The translations under genes and the position numbers were made by a program. The notes below the pieces were generated by a model. That model was not told where the DNA came from and searched no databases. It saw only the letters and a program-made list of their open reading frames with translations. Shown here in pieces: positions 46,201-56,650 of a stretch of 64,000 bases of DNA (within the stretch, counting starts at the first letter, position 1; each line of letters begins with the position of its first letter). The DNA comes from Hermetia illucens (lineage: Eukaryota > Arthropoda > Insecta > Diptera > Stratiomyidae), in assembly GCF_905115235.1 (NCBI RefSeq), contig NC_051849.1, positions 46,861,017-46,925,016 of the forward strand, given 5' to 3'.

Positions 46201-47016
46201 AGATTTCCATTCCCGATGTACCTTATTCAGGATCTCCAGCATCCCCTTCACTTTGTCTTTACGGACAATGTAGAAAATGTCGTCTACGTACCTTGTCCAG
46301 ATTTTAGGGAACATGCGTTCGGAATGTAGATTGTTCTGCATCTTGTCCATGAATATGTTTCTCAAACAGAGGAACAGGGAATTCCCATTGCCATCCCTCT
46401 GTAGAACTTATCTCTAAATGTCATGTAGCTCTCTATCGTGCATATCCCTGCAAGTTTAATGAGCATCTCTGTTTCCTTTTTCCAAGCCAAGGAGTTTACA
46501 AACGGTTCCCATTTAAAACTCGCTGGAGAGATAAAGGGAAGAAGTCAAGTCGGGAGCTTAGCCTAAGTAAAGCACAAGTTAATAAAATCGTTTCCAATAT
46601 GTACACCTACCAGGCAATATTGGGATAGTGGATGTTAAGAATTGTTATGGCTAAACTTTATTGGATGCTGAATTGTGCCTTATCATTGTGTTAATGGGTT
46701 TATGAAGTAATGAAATAAATTTAAAGAAGATCTCACCATGTCCATAGAAGTAAATATATTGAAGTAATCCATTTGCAGCTAAACAAATCTCGTCTATAGA
46801 TTGCGTAAAATAGCTAATTCTCCCCCGGCTGAGCACATCTATGAACTGAAATTCTAATTAAGATTTGTAACAAAATGTTAAAGTCCTCTTAACGCATACC
46901 TCAAATATTTTATTCAGTGCTGGGAAAAGTGTTTTATCCAAGGATTCTGCTGCCACAATTTCAAATATTGACGGCTTCGGTTGCAGAATTTGTGCAAAAT
47001 TCGCACTGTTTGCCAT
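40243..47016 (-). CDS. Pex12: Peroxin-12, peroxisomal RING E3 subunit
   Basis: Five minus-strand exons (46900-47016, 46737-46845, 40668-40989, 40409-40609, 40243-40354) encode 286 residues in phase. PEX12 forms the PEX2-PEX10-PEX12 ubiquitin ligase of the peroxisomal membrane that recycles the import receptor PEX5. Seen here: the N-terminal KPSIFEIVAAESLDKTLFPAL, DEICLAANGLLQYIYF, TSFGETFYGLQRI (a hallmark block), hydrophobic helices in the middle, and a C-terminal RING-like domain C233-C236, C254-C257 and C268 in CPICLQKV ... GFVYCWKCI ... KRCPVTNYP, ending LIRIYDT. The reduced set of zinc ligands is normal for PEX12, which binds one zinc. Intron 2 is 5.75 kb and packed with mobile DNA; the others are short. 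The gene is head to head with the ZAD zinc-finger gene. Confidence 0.93.
40990..41485. other. Pex12 intron 2, distal part
   Basis: AT-rich. A G15 run lies at 41308-41322. Nothing else is recognised. Confidence 0.35.
41490..41790 (-). mobile_element. LINE C-terminal scrap
   Basis: The minus strand reads RKREWAGQIR.MDATRVPKIVLKG and KPRKFWEDC, the conserved tail after LINE reverse transcriptases (R.L.WAGHI.RM...R.PKKVL). Old and broken. Confidence 0.45.
41938..42790 (-). repeat. Interspersed noncoding repeat, copy 2
   Basis: In reverse orientation to 4681-5740 and collinear with it. It starts TTTTGTGTGAAACAAAACC and runs through TTTATTCGGGAACGGCTGG, the GGGGGGCTCCCC block, GGTATCAAATAAAA and AATAATAGTATATTAG, to the TTTGTTTGTTTATTGTGAGC block that also recurs at 61490-61520. 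No ORF. Confidence 0.65.
42791..43485. other. Pex12 intron 2, middle part
   Basis: Contains a short imperfect tandem duplication at 43287-43355 (TTC(C)TCGTAGTCCTGATATC units). Otherwise nothing. Confidence 0.35.
43490..43735 (+). mobile_element. LINE RT C-terminal fragment (family D-like)
   Basis: The plus strand reads KPMFAYASVVWW ... LASLQRTACLDITTC, the (K/R)PM..Y...VWW...L..LQR.AC..IT block typical of I/R1-group LINEs. Short and broken. Confidence 0.55.
43736..44700. other. Pex12 intron 2, nothing recognised
   Basis: AT-rich. No coding family recognised. Confidence 0.3.
44715..44795 (+). mobile_element. LINE family D 3'-end fragment
   Basis: The block CGAGTACAATGGA.CATTAA followed by GTCTGAGTGCT and CGCCTCTCTCC-like sequence matches 58539-58600, just downstream of the family D ORF there. 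Confidence 0.5.
44800..46560 (-). mobile_element. Penelope-like element remnant (RT and GIY-YIG)
   Basis: On the minus strand, 46365-46174 reads KIWTRYVDDIFYIVRKD ... LEILNKVHREW, the YVDD box and neighbourhood of a Penelope-type reverse transcriptase. 45192-44800 reads TCVKCEKSCVGQTKRLVSSTRDMRRRP, the GIY-YIG endonuclease core in its Penelope form (C..C...C.VGQT.R). The order RT then GIY-YIG is right for these elements. A plus-strand mariner-like scrap sits between them. Both halves are broken. Confidence 0.7.
45480..45980 (+). mobile_element. Tc1/mariner-like scrap (N-terminal HTH region)
   Basis: The plus strand from 45543 reads MKFDNYEKRIAIIALYQCGNTPQNIHS, then RYRETAYVDDRPREGRPPSVRRPNVLHAV ... 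RRNPLRKQ, the helix-turn-helix half of a DUF4817-type Tc1/mariner transposase. No catalytic part is present. It lies inside the Penelope-like remnant. Confidence 0.6.
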
Positions 47017-47343
47017 TTTACCTTTTATCTTTTAAAATGTTTACATATCATCTGCCCGTACTTTGTACTTTGACGTTTCCTTTTTATTTATAAAATTTTC
47101 CGGCTGTCAAAAAACATTCCGATCTGCACACCGAGCTGATTTCAATACTCGAAAGAAGAAGAAGAAATGCTGTCAAATGGGTCATGTTGAGATGCTGTCA
47201 AGTGTGTCATGTTGATGTTTGTTGTGATTACGATTGATTTGCCTCGTATAAATATAAACGGCTTGGAAGGGATTTATCATTGCGTTTCTAATACTAAAAG
47301 GATAAGCGTTAAACATTGAATAAGCATTAAGGAGCCAACCAAA
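47017..47343. promoter_or_regulatory. Head-to-head promoter region of Pex12 and the ZAD zinc-finger gene
   Basis: The 327 bp between the two start codons must hold both promoters. On the plus side a TATA box TATAAATA (47247-47254) is followed by an initiator TCATTG at 47277-47282, putting +1 near 47279 and leaving a 65 nt leader. An imperfect 25 bp tandem repeat (ATGCTGTCAA.TG.GTCATGTT, 47167-47191 and 47192-47216) lies just upstream. No TATA is clear for Pex12. Confidence 0.6.
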
Positions 47344-50300
47344 ATGAGCTATGACCTAGATTTGGATTTGGACAATATTTGCCGAGTTTGCCTAACTCAA
47401 AACGAGAAGCTCGTTAATCTCTTCACGAAGCAGATTGTGGACGGATACATTAGGACGATGCCTGTTATTGTTCAATACTGCTTGGATATTACTGTAAGTA
47501 TCTAGCTTTCATTAGGAAGTAGCTTTTCTTTTATAGAGTACAGCTTTGGGCAGTTATCGTCAAATGATAAGCAAAGGGCACGGTTGCCTGAATGCCCCTT
47601 AGTAAGAATGTGACCTTCAAGTGCTTTAGATACGTATTTCGAAAATAATATATAATTTTATCAGAATCAAGGATCACTTTGAAATTTAATTATTTAATAA
47701 TCTCCGTTAAATTGGCCGGGTATCTGTTTACTGTTTGTGGGAGTTTTACTCCGAAATACCTGATGTGATGCTCTCTAGACGTCTCCTAGACAGTTGAAGG
47801 AATTATGAAGGATAATGAATTGGTTATACGAGTTACTGCAGCTTAGAGTATTTATTTTTGTGGTGTCGCAATTTGACGACGGATTCTGGAATAATGGCCC
47901 AAAATAAGGCAAAAATAAAAAGTAAAAATTGAAGGAGCCAATTCGAAAACTTCAGAATTGGACCAACCTGTACTACGTCATGGTCATTAGTAAAATAAAT
48001 GGGATATTGGTAAAATAACTCAAAATGAAACGAAAACACATAAAATGTTTCGACATTCCGGTTAGCAATCGAAATACTAAAATGAAACTTTTGAAAATCT
48101 CGTTTAGTTTTTGAAATTTCAAAGATTGAATTTTCACTAAAGTAAATTTCAGTTTGTTTATTTCCAATTTTGTGCCAAATATGTACACTTTGTCTTCTTC
48201 TTTTTCTGCAGCCTTTGTTCCGTTCACAAGCGGGGCGGCCCGTTGTGATTGGCTTCGCCATTTGGCTCTACCAAACGCCTGATCTGGATGCAATCTCGAG
48301 GCTTTTAAATCCCCATCCAGCGCATCAAGCATCACCATCGACTTCGATGTTCAGACCAATCTTGGCAAGTGAATTCTCGTTATGGTGAAGTACGAGACCA
48401 TACCATCGAAGAAGCCTCTCTCGTAATTTTTCCACGATCGGTGTATCCCCTAACGATCGCGGATATCCTCAGTTTGGATGTGATCAAAACATGTCACGCC
48501 ACTAGTCCAACGCAACATCTTCGGACGACATTGCGGTTAATTTTGGATTTAGACGTTCGTTGATACGTCGCCACTTCATCCAGGTTGCGTTAATGTATGA
48601 AGCAATTTCATAACGCAGTTCTCCTTTGGCTGATAGCGTTTACCCGAGGTATTTAAATCGCTCAGTTCTGGGTAGATCATTGCCGCTGACAGTGATTGTG
48701 CCTGTTTCATGGGGATCATCAACGGCGCAACAACCGGTATCCGGTCTAGGCCTGCCTTAATAAGAAACTCCAGACATCCCGGTTTTGCGCCAAGGTCCTC
48801 CTATGCCATCGCTCCATCTTAGGCAGGGTCTACCTCGTTTTCTTTTTCTACCATAGATATTGCCCTTATAGACTTTCCGGGCTGGATCATCCTCATCCAT
48901 TCGGATTAAGTGATCCGGCGGGTATCGCTTATAGATTTCGTCATCATGTAGGCCACGGAATCGTCCATCCTCATGTAGAGGGCCAAAAATCCTTCGGAGG
49001 ATTCTTCTCTCGAACGCGGCCAACAGTTCGCAATTCTTATTGCTAATAACCCAAGTCTCCGAGGAATACATGAGGACTCGCTTGTACAGTAAGAGCTTTG
49101 ACCCTATGGTGAAACGTTTCGAGCGGAACAGTTTTTGTAAACTGACTCTGTTGACTGACAACAACCCTGCGCGGATTTCATCATCGTAGCTTTTATCGGT
49201 TGTGATTTTCGACTCTAGTTAGGAGAAATTATCAACGGTATCAAAGTTGTATTCTCCTATTTTTATTCTTCCCGTTTGACCAGTGCGGTTTGATGTTGTT
49301 GGTTATTTGGTCTTCGGTGCTGACGTTGGCACCATATATTCTGTCTTGCCTTCATTGATTTGCAGCCCAAGATCTCGCGTCAATCGTCGCCTGTTCGATC
49401 TGGATGAATGCAGTTTGTATGTCTCGGGTTGTTCTTCTCATGATGTCAACATCGTCAGCATAGGCCAGTAGTTGAGTGGACTTAAAGAGGATCGTACCGC
49501 TCGCATTTACCTCAGCATCATGGATCACTTTCTCGAGGGCCAGGTTAAAGAGGACGCATGGTAGGGTATCCCCTTGTCATAGACCGGTGTTGATGTCGAA
49601 TGGTCTTGAGAGTGATCCTGCTGCTTTTATCTGCCCTCGTACATTGGTCTTGCTTGCCGCAGAGAGAAAATCTGATCTGTTGCTGAATTGCCTGGAGTGA
49701 AGCCTCTTTGGTATGGGCCAACCACGTTGTGGGCATATGGGGCTATCCGGCCTAGCAAGATAGCGGAGAATACCTTATAGATGTACTCAGCAACGTGATA
49801 TCTCCATAATTGGTGCCCTTTTTATGTATGAGACAGATAATGCCTCATTGCCAGTCGTCAGGCATTGATTCGCTGCCCCACACCTTGACCACAAGTTGAT
49901 GAACCACTTGGTGTAATCGGTCGCCTCCATATTCAACCAATTCGGCTGTAATTCCATCGGCTTCTGGCGATTTATGATTTTTAAGCCGATATATTGCACG
50001 GACTGTTTCTCCTAAACTTGGTGGTGGCAGTATTTGTCCGTCGTCTTCAGGCGGGACCACCACCTCGTCAATGTTCTGGTTGTTCAGTAGCTCATCAAAG
50101 TACTCAACCCATCGCTCCAATATCAATGTCGGAAATCAGATTTCCCTCTTTGCCTCGGTAGGATGAACATCGAGGTGTGTGATTGTGGCCGTATTCTTCA
50201 GGTGGTTGTGAAGATCATTTGTTGCTGCTTCATCTCCAGGATTTCTGTTGACTACGGTTATTGCGGCATCCATTTCTCTCTTATCGGTGTTGCGGAGGGT

Positions 50301-53300
50301 TATGTTGTGGATGGGTTCAGTGTTAACTTTCACCTGATTGTCAGAGGGGATTCTGGGTGGTGTTGTTATTCGAGCTCGGAGCACCATGCCAACGAGATAG
50401 TGATCAGAATCTATATTGGCCCCCCTATATGTTCTGACATTCATCAAGGCTGAGAGGTGGCGGCGTTCGATCAACACGTGGTCAATTTGGTTGAAAGTGG
50501 TCCCGTCTGAAGAGGCCCATGTATGTTTGTGGCCCGCTTTCCGCGCAAACCAGGTATTTCCAAACCATTTCGTGTGACACTGCTAATTGAATAATCCGCA
50601 GTCCGTTATCATTTGTATTTTGGTGTAAGCTATGGGAGCCAACGTATCGCCTGAATACGGGCTTCTTCCATACTTGGCTGTTAAAATCCCCAAGTATGAT
50701 TTTGATATCCATAGTGACTCCTCCCCAGGAAACCGGTCCCTGTCCAACGCATTTCCTGTAACGCTGTTACATCAGCCATATATTGGGACAGGGTATCGGC
50801 TAGTTGCTCAGTAGCTTCATCTCTGTACAGGGAGCACACGTTCCATGAGAAAATGCGTAAATCGTTATTCCTTTGTCGTTGCCAATTTCGTCGTTGTGTA
50901 ATCCGTCCAGTCCGAGGCTCCTGTTGTGGCTTCGTAACAAGTTGTTTTCCGTGTAGGGTTCTCAGCCCTACCCAACCCCCCAACCTGGAGGACCAGTTGG
51001 TACAATTTGTCCCGTTTTCCGGCGCGGGAGACTCGCCTTCATCCTTCTCCGTCTGCAGCTTTTCGTTAAGAAAGAATTCCAAGCGGTCACCACGTGGAGG
51101 TGGAGATAGGGTTTGGTAGTAGAGCTGTTGGTGTTGGTTCAGCAGGCATTTCCCAGGTTTTATGCTCCATCGTGGGTACCAATCCACGTTTCGCCCTGGG
51201 ACCTATACTACCCTTTGACCACCAATTGTGCCGACATTGTGTTCAGTACGTGGGAATTTTTACCGCGTTCGCAGTCTATGTCGCAGCATTTGGCACCGCA
51301 ACATCGAGTTTCTTGTAGAGCGCAAATATCAATGCAAACATGTTTTCTTTTACTTACGCTGAGGCATCAAAAAAGGCTAACGAAATTTACTGCATTTTTA
51401 ACGATGATTGTCGCGTTGCAGAGTGACAATAATTGGCTGTCCTTAAAAGGATGTCACCATGAGCGCGTATTATAATGTTTTGCTCAGGCGATTTTTTCCA
51501 GTTAGTTTTATAATTAAACGTTGTTAAGTTGGTGATAACTGTAGAGTGTGATCACTACATTTCTCTGCAAAACTACAAATAATCACCTATATTAAACCGG
51601 TCGCGCACTTACTAAGCATATATTGCATACATTTATCTTTTTATATTTCCAGGTTGACGAAAATGACATTTTACCAAAGAAAATCTGCGAAAATTGTAAA
51701 GCAACCATAATCAATTATTTCACATTCAAGGAAAGATGCAAGCGAACCGAGAAGGTTCTCCTGGAAGCATTGCAAAAAATTCAGAAAACCTCAAATACTC
51801 TTATGAATTCCGAAGAAAACCAGAATCTACTTCAAACCGACAATGCGAGTTCAGAGAAAGATGCTGAACTTGTTTTACTAGGAGATATCTCAGAGAAACT
51901 GGACCAACCTGATCCTGGTGAGCAGAATGAAACAGCAATGAGTGAAGATCCCGTCATCGCTGATTTTACAGAACAAATGGATGTTAACTTGGTTGATGAT
52001 GATGCAATCGTTGAAGAAAGCTTCGTTGAAGGGAATGATGATCAAAAAACAATCGAGTTTATAGTTGATATTCCGGAGGATACTGTTCGGAAGAAAGACT
52101 TTGACTACGTTTCCAGAGAAAACTCGAATGAAAGTGAAGCTCAAGAAGAAGAGGAGGAAGAGCATTTGTTAGATGAAAGCCTCGAGGATATTCTTGAGGG
52201 TAGTGATACGGAGGAATTTTATTGCGCTTTGTGCCAAAAGTTCTGCAGGCACAAATACATAGATCATTGTCGAAACTACCATTTTTTGTGTACAGAATGT
52301 CTCCTTGTCTTCGACACCGAGGAAGAGTTGAAGGATCACAGAAAAGCGGAACATGAGTTTGTTACTTCTCTACAAATGACTAGGACCAAAAAGCACAGTG
52401 GCAATTCGTTATTGTGTCAAATTTGCAATAAGCGATGGGGAACTGCCGATCAGTTGAATCAACATATGAAATTACACCAAGCTCTGGAGATTTCAATGGA
52501 AAACAAGTTCAATTGTCACGAATGCCGACAATGTCACACGGTTTACCTGAAGTCCGAGGATTTGGACGATCACATGAATGTGCACGATAGTGCGAAAAGC
52601 TTCCACACGGACGACCCAATTTGTACCGACTATCAATTTCTTGAAGAAGTGAAGCCGCCCGGTCAGTTCACATGTGGATTTTGTAAAGCAACTTATGCTA
52701 GTATGGATCAGATGCGATGTCACATTATCATACATTTCGATTCATTCTCGTGTCCTTTCGATTCATGTGGATGCGAATACGATACATTTTCGAGGTTGAG
52801 CCTGCACATTATGAAAAAACATGTTTACGGGGAGGAGCACTTTTGCACCCATTGTCGAAAGGAACGTTTTGCTACGTTCGATGAATTGCAATTGCACATT
52901 CGAAACGATTGTACTGCGAAGAAGTTTTCATGTCATCATTGTGGTGAGTGGAGTTGGTTCCTTTACATGTTTGTTTAGCTATTCAACAAGAACATAAATT
53001 CTAATTCTGCTTTTGAAAGAAATTTGCTCTCAGTTTAAGAAAAAAGAAAAGTTATTTGAAGGCTAATATAACCGCTTTCATTTTATCGTCATCTTTCAGA
53101 TAAAAAGTTCTTCTCCAATAAAGCGCTGCAGTTACACATAAAACACGCTGGCGATAAGAAATACGAATGCCAACATTGCGGAAAGACTTTTGCTCAGCAT
53201 GGTGAACTGAATATACACTTGCGAACGCATACAGGAGAAAGGCCTTTCAAGTGCACGATTTGTTCAAAGACCTATAGGACGGCTAGTATGCGTGCTGCCC

Positions 53301-53574
53301 ATATGGATGCTCATATAAACGGGAAGACGTTCCAGGTAATTGATATATTTGTGAAAGTTCGAACTGTTGATAAATCGCTGTTTATTTGTCCATGTAGTGC
53401 ACTGTTTGCTCGAAAATGTTGCAGAGTAGAACAAGCTATAGGAATCACATGAGAAGACATACTATGGGGAAGAGCTATAAATGCAGCGAATGTAGTAAAA
53501 GTTTTTATACAAAATATCACTTAGATTTACATACAACAAAAATACATAATAAATCAAGAGAAGTCAGAAGTTAA
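47344..53574 (+). CDS. ZAD-C2H2 zinc-finger DNA-binding protein
   Basis: Four exons (47344-47493, 51653-52943, 53100-53335, 53398-53574) encode 617 residues with matching phases. The N-terminal ZAD domain has its four zinc cysteines C13-C16 (NICRVC) and C62-C65 (ICENC), split by a 4.2 kb intron; ZADs dimerise insect zinc-finger factors. An acidic linker follows (about residues 85-235, with a Glu run and many Asp/Glu). About eleven C2H2 fingers fill residues 238-610, including CTECLLVFDTEEELKDHRKAEH, CQHCGKTFAQHGELNIHLRTH with a TGERPF linker, CTICSKTYRTASMRAAHMDAH and CSECSKSFYTKYHLDLHTTKIH. Early fingers are irregular; the last five are canonical. It is a nuclear transcription or chromatin factor of the arthropod-expanded class; a one-to-one Drosophila name cannot be given. 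Intron 1 holds a LINE in antisense. Confidence 0.93.
47494..48705. other. ZAD gene intron 1, proximal part
   Basis: A long minus ORF (48338-47973) and its overlap (48261-47833) show no recognisable domain. 48180-48700 is GC-richer and may be older LINE A-linked 3' sequence. Confidence 0.35.
48710..51190 (-). mobile_element. LINE family A, longest copy (APE endonuclease to 3' end)
   Basis: Minus-strand order: endonuclease start (DLRIFSWNVCSLYRDEATEQL ... VTALQEMRWTGTG, 51.0-50.7 kb), IILGDFNSQVWK (50.7 kb), ANIDSDHYLVGMVLRARI (50.4 kb), RT N-terminus ([25 protein letters not shown], 50.0 kb), the 49.4 kb YADD-region DNA, and C-terminus ([31 protein letters not shown] ... ARKVYKGNIYGRKRKRGRPCLRW, 49.16-48.76 kb). 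This resembles RTE-group LINEs. Frames are interrupted many times. Its 3' end, near 48720, carries the GGCGCAACAACCGGTATCCG block. Confidence 0.85.
51191..51652. other. ZAD gene intron 1, distal part
   Basis: Ordinary intronic sequence up to the acceptor TTTCCAG at 51646-51652. Confidence 0.4.
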
Positions 53575-53620
53575 GTGAGTAGTTTTCTTGCTATTTTAAT
53601 TATTTATATATACCATATAT

Positions 53621-53874
53621 TGGATGGTTTGGTGGTTAGAGCGCTGGGCTGTCGTAGCGGAAGGTCGTGGTTTAAAGCTCACTGATGGCAAAATGGATTT
53701 GTACCATGCCTGCACGTCGGATCAGGAGTAATAATCACGGGCGAGCGTAATGTTGACCACATTTTCTCCTACAGTGTACTATAGTGTACCGGTACGGTCT
53801 TGAATGAAGTGTCCTAACGCGCGCCAAAGTCCTGATCCAATTGGATTGTCGCATCAATGATTATTATTATTATA
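53621..53874 (+). repeat. tRNA-derived SINE
   Basis: A tRNA-like head, GGTTTGGTGGTTAGAGCGCTGG, then GGTCGTGGTTTAAAGCTC as a decayed B box. A tRNA-unrelated body follows, with a (TTA)n tail at 53859-53872. It is about 250 bp and starts 47 nt past the ZAD gene stop codon, so it may lie in the 3' UTR. Confidence 0.7.
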
Positions 53875-54815
53875 TACACATCGGAAGTCGATTTAACATC
53901 AGCTTAGAGTCTAGTAATTTTCTTATCAAATTAGTGTTCTGAATGCTAATGGCAAAATGCCCAAGATGATTAGTCACGAGGGCAGAGCTATCCTTAAATG
54001 CCTACAAATTTGGATAATTTTTTGGACACAATATTTGTTTTATTACGTCGTTGAATTCCCTCGACTTCTATTTCGTTAAATTTTACAGAAACTTTCATTG
54101 ACCCATTTTTCAACCTGTCGAGTTTTGAACTTTTGTACTTCCGCATGGTTGAATGAGTTTTTTTGTGTTCACCAACCAAACTGGGTCCTTGGTTTGTTGA
54201 GTAGAGAAGGTAGCAGTCTTTCAACTATTTTCTTGGAAAGGCTCTATGTACACCTCGCGTCACCTTCAGAGTTTAATGGCTGCATATCCCTTTTCCTTTG
54301 AAGCAAGTGTTATTTGCCTCATTTCTAGCCCCTTTTCTTTTAGAGTTTTCCTTCGATTGATTTTACCGTCCACGCTTCTAAGAAGTGTTCTCTTTAACCT
54401 AGCAGAATTAGGTAGGTAGACATCAGTGGCCGCTCCGAGGGCAAGGGGCAGAGAGTAGAACCAGAGATCACCTTAAGTTTCTCAAAGAATGACTTACCCA
54501 GTGTGTAGCCTGGTTCTGGCTAGAACTGGCCAAGTGAAAAGGAAGTGCCTGAGGTTTCTCTTTCTCTGCAGCATCGCCAATGTGGATTATAGTGTATGCC
54601 AAGTCTGGTCGCATGGTCCCATATAGGCCGGTGCCCCGGGCGGCTCGAAACCTTGCGATAAGGTCTGGTTAGAACCGTCCCAAATCTGCCTTGACTTGGC
54701 GCAGGTGGTGAGCCTTCTCCATCTGAAATCAACGGCAGTAGTGCTACTAGATACCGATCCTTACAGCCGCAAAGCAGGACGCAGCGTCCTGTGTGTATGT
54801 TCTTATTACCAGGAA
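53875..54815. other. Intergenic, mostly unassigned
   Basis: 54.42-54.75 kb is GC-richer and on the minus strand gives RPDLAYTIIH-like frames that probably continue the RNase H-bearing LINE piece next door. 53.9-54.4 kb shows nothing. Confidence 0.35.
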
Positions 54816-54819
54816 CTCA

Positions 54820-55060
54820 AAGAAGGATGACTGTTTAATACGTCCTTGCACTAATCGTCGCTTGGCTGCCAGTCAGAATGGCTATGTTACGCTTGGGACT
54901 TGCACAATGTAGCAGCCATTGATAGGCTTCCAGTACTGCTAGTACTTGCGCTTGAAATACACTGGCGAATCCTGGGAGAGTGTAAGACTCGGCTATTCTG
55001 TATGTATCGGAAAAAACGACCGCATTGCCTCCACAGACCATATTTAGTCAGTCGGTGAAG
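54820..55060 (-). mobile_element. LINE RNase H fragment
   Basis: The minus strand reads SYTLPGFASVFQAQVLAVLEAYQWLL ... NIAILTGSQATISA, the S.FQAE...A..A.......I.SDSQA core of a LINE-encoded RNase H. The DSQ aspartate is Gly here and the copy is broken. Confidence 0.7.
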
Positions 55061-55249
55061 ACAATTGTGTCATAATCTTGGAATTCATCGCCAGTCCTCC
55101 ACTCTGCCCTGGTTGAAAAGTTCACAGTAAAATTGCTCGGAATGCCCAAATTTTTTGTTTTTATTCAATGAACAGTGCACAGGAAAGTAAATTTTTAGTT
55201 ACATATTGTCTTCAGCAGGAGGAGCAAGTAAGTGGCTTAACTTACATTT

Positions 55250-56650
55250 CAAACTAAAAAAGGAGACCGACCCAAAGGAGTCGAGCTGTAAGGCGTTGTA
55301 GAACGGGTATAGTCGCGGGATTGGGGAGTGAAAATAAATGTCGAGTTCCGCGGAAGGACTCCAAAAATATTCGCACTGCGTGTACTACGGCAGGTGATGC
55401 GTAACATAATATCGGTGTTGGCATTCTATCAAGCAATTACAGAGTCTGAAAAGGATCAACGAAGATACGGCGTTGTTGAAGCGAAGGGAGATTGAGTGTG
55501 CGAAGCCGGGAAGGGCAGTCCTCACTGGGAATTTTTTGAAGAAGAATGAATGAAGGTGAATTGGCGTTGTATAGCTTCAAGAGCGCGATAGTCATGTTTG
55601 CGAAAAGGGGACCAGGCTACACAGCAATGTTCAAAGATGTTTCTAACAAGTGAGTTGAAAAGTGTTAAGGAGGTCTGGATTGAGGTAAAGTCGGAGGAGT
55701 GTAGAATAAAACCAACCAGACATTTTGGAAGTGCGATTAATGATGTCAACGAAGTGGGAATTTAAACAAAGTTTGCCATCGAAGATTACACTCAGGTCTT
55801 GAAAGCAGGTCATTAGTGACAGGGTTTGTCCACCAAGAGAGTAGGAAAGGGATGTTGAGGAGGTTTTAAGCGAAAAGCGCATGCAGTGACATTTGCTGGG
55901 ACGGACCAGAGTATAGGTACTCTAGAGGTTGAACTGCAAAAGGAGTACAGTTAAGCGGTGACGAAACCGAGGCGAATAATTTAAGGTCGTCAACATAGAG
56001 AAAACACGGGCAGGTGCGGATGGAGGGAAACCCATGGATAAAAAAACAGAACAGGAGGGGGCTAAGTATAGAGACTTGGGGAAGACCAGAGGAAGGAAAA
56101 AAGGAACGGGATGAGTAACCATGAAAAGAAACTTTGAAGGAACGGAAGGATAGGTAGTAGGAAGAGATGATTGGTCAACGATATTAATGGCTTTGGAGAA
56201 ATCAGTATAAATAGCGTGTACCTTCTGCCGTGAATTAAGGCATTTAGCAACGAAGTTGGTAAAGATCAGAAGGTTTGAAGCAGTAGATCGATCGCGGTCG
56301 GTCAGTCCTTGACGTTTCTCTCGAAGATTTTGGACCAAGAGAAAAAAGAGAGATAGGACGGTAGTTCACAGCTAGAGTAGGTCCTCCACTCTTGAGGAGA
56401 GGAATGATAAGGGCTTCTTTCCAGATTATACACGGAGGGAGGGAAATGTGTTGTATACAGTTAACAAGGAACAGTTTAGGAAGCGCACTGGGACCAGGTT
56501 CAGCATTGGTGTCAAGATTACCAATGAAGAACTCAACTAAGGAAGGCGTAAGGAGAGGAATGACGAGCAATTCTGAGCAGTCTTCATCTAGAATAGGCGT
56601 AGAGCGCGCAACGATCGAAGAAGTAAACACGGAAGAGAAGTAAGGACAGA
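55250..56650 (-). mobile_element. LINE family C fragment (CR1/Jockey-group-like RT)
   Basis: The minus strand in order reads GPSALPKLFLVNCIQHISLPPCIIWK, ALIIPLLKSGG, NYRPISL, KVHAIYTDFSKAINIVDQ, GGQTLSLMTCFQDLSVIFDGKLCLNSH and NSLVRNIFEHCCVAWSPF. These are successive RT motifs and the post-RT region. The copy spans about 1.4 kb, without endonuclease and with multiple frameshifts. Confidence 0.75.

Noticed and set aside
47833-48338. Overlapping minus ORFs of 121 and 142 residues in the ZAD gene intron
   Set aside because: No domain or signal, biased AT-rich composition, and the two frames overlap each other; chance frames or decayed repeat.
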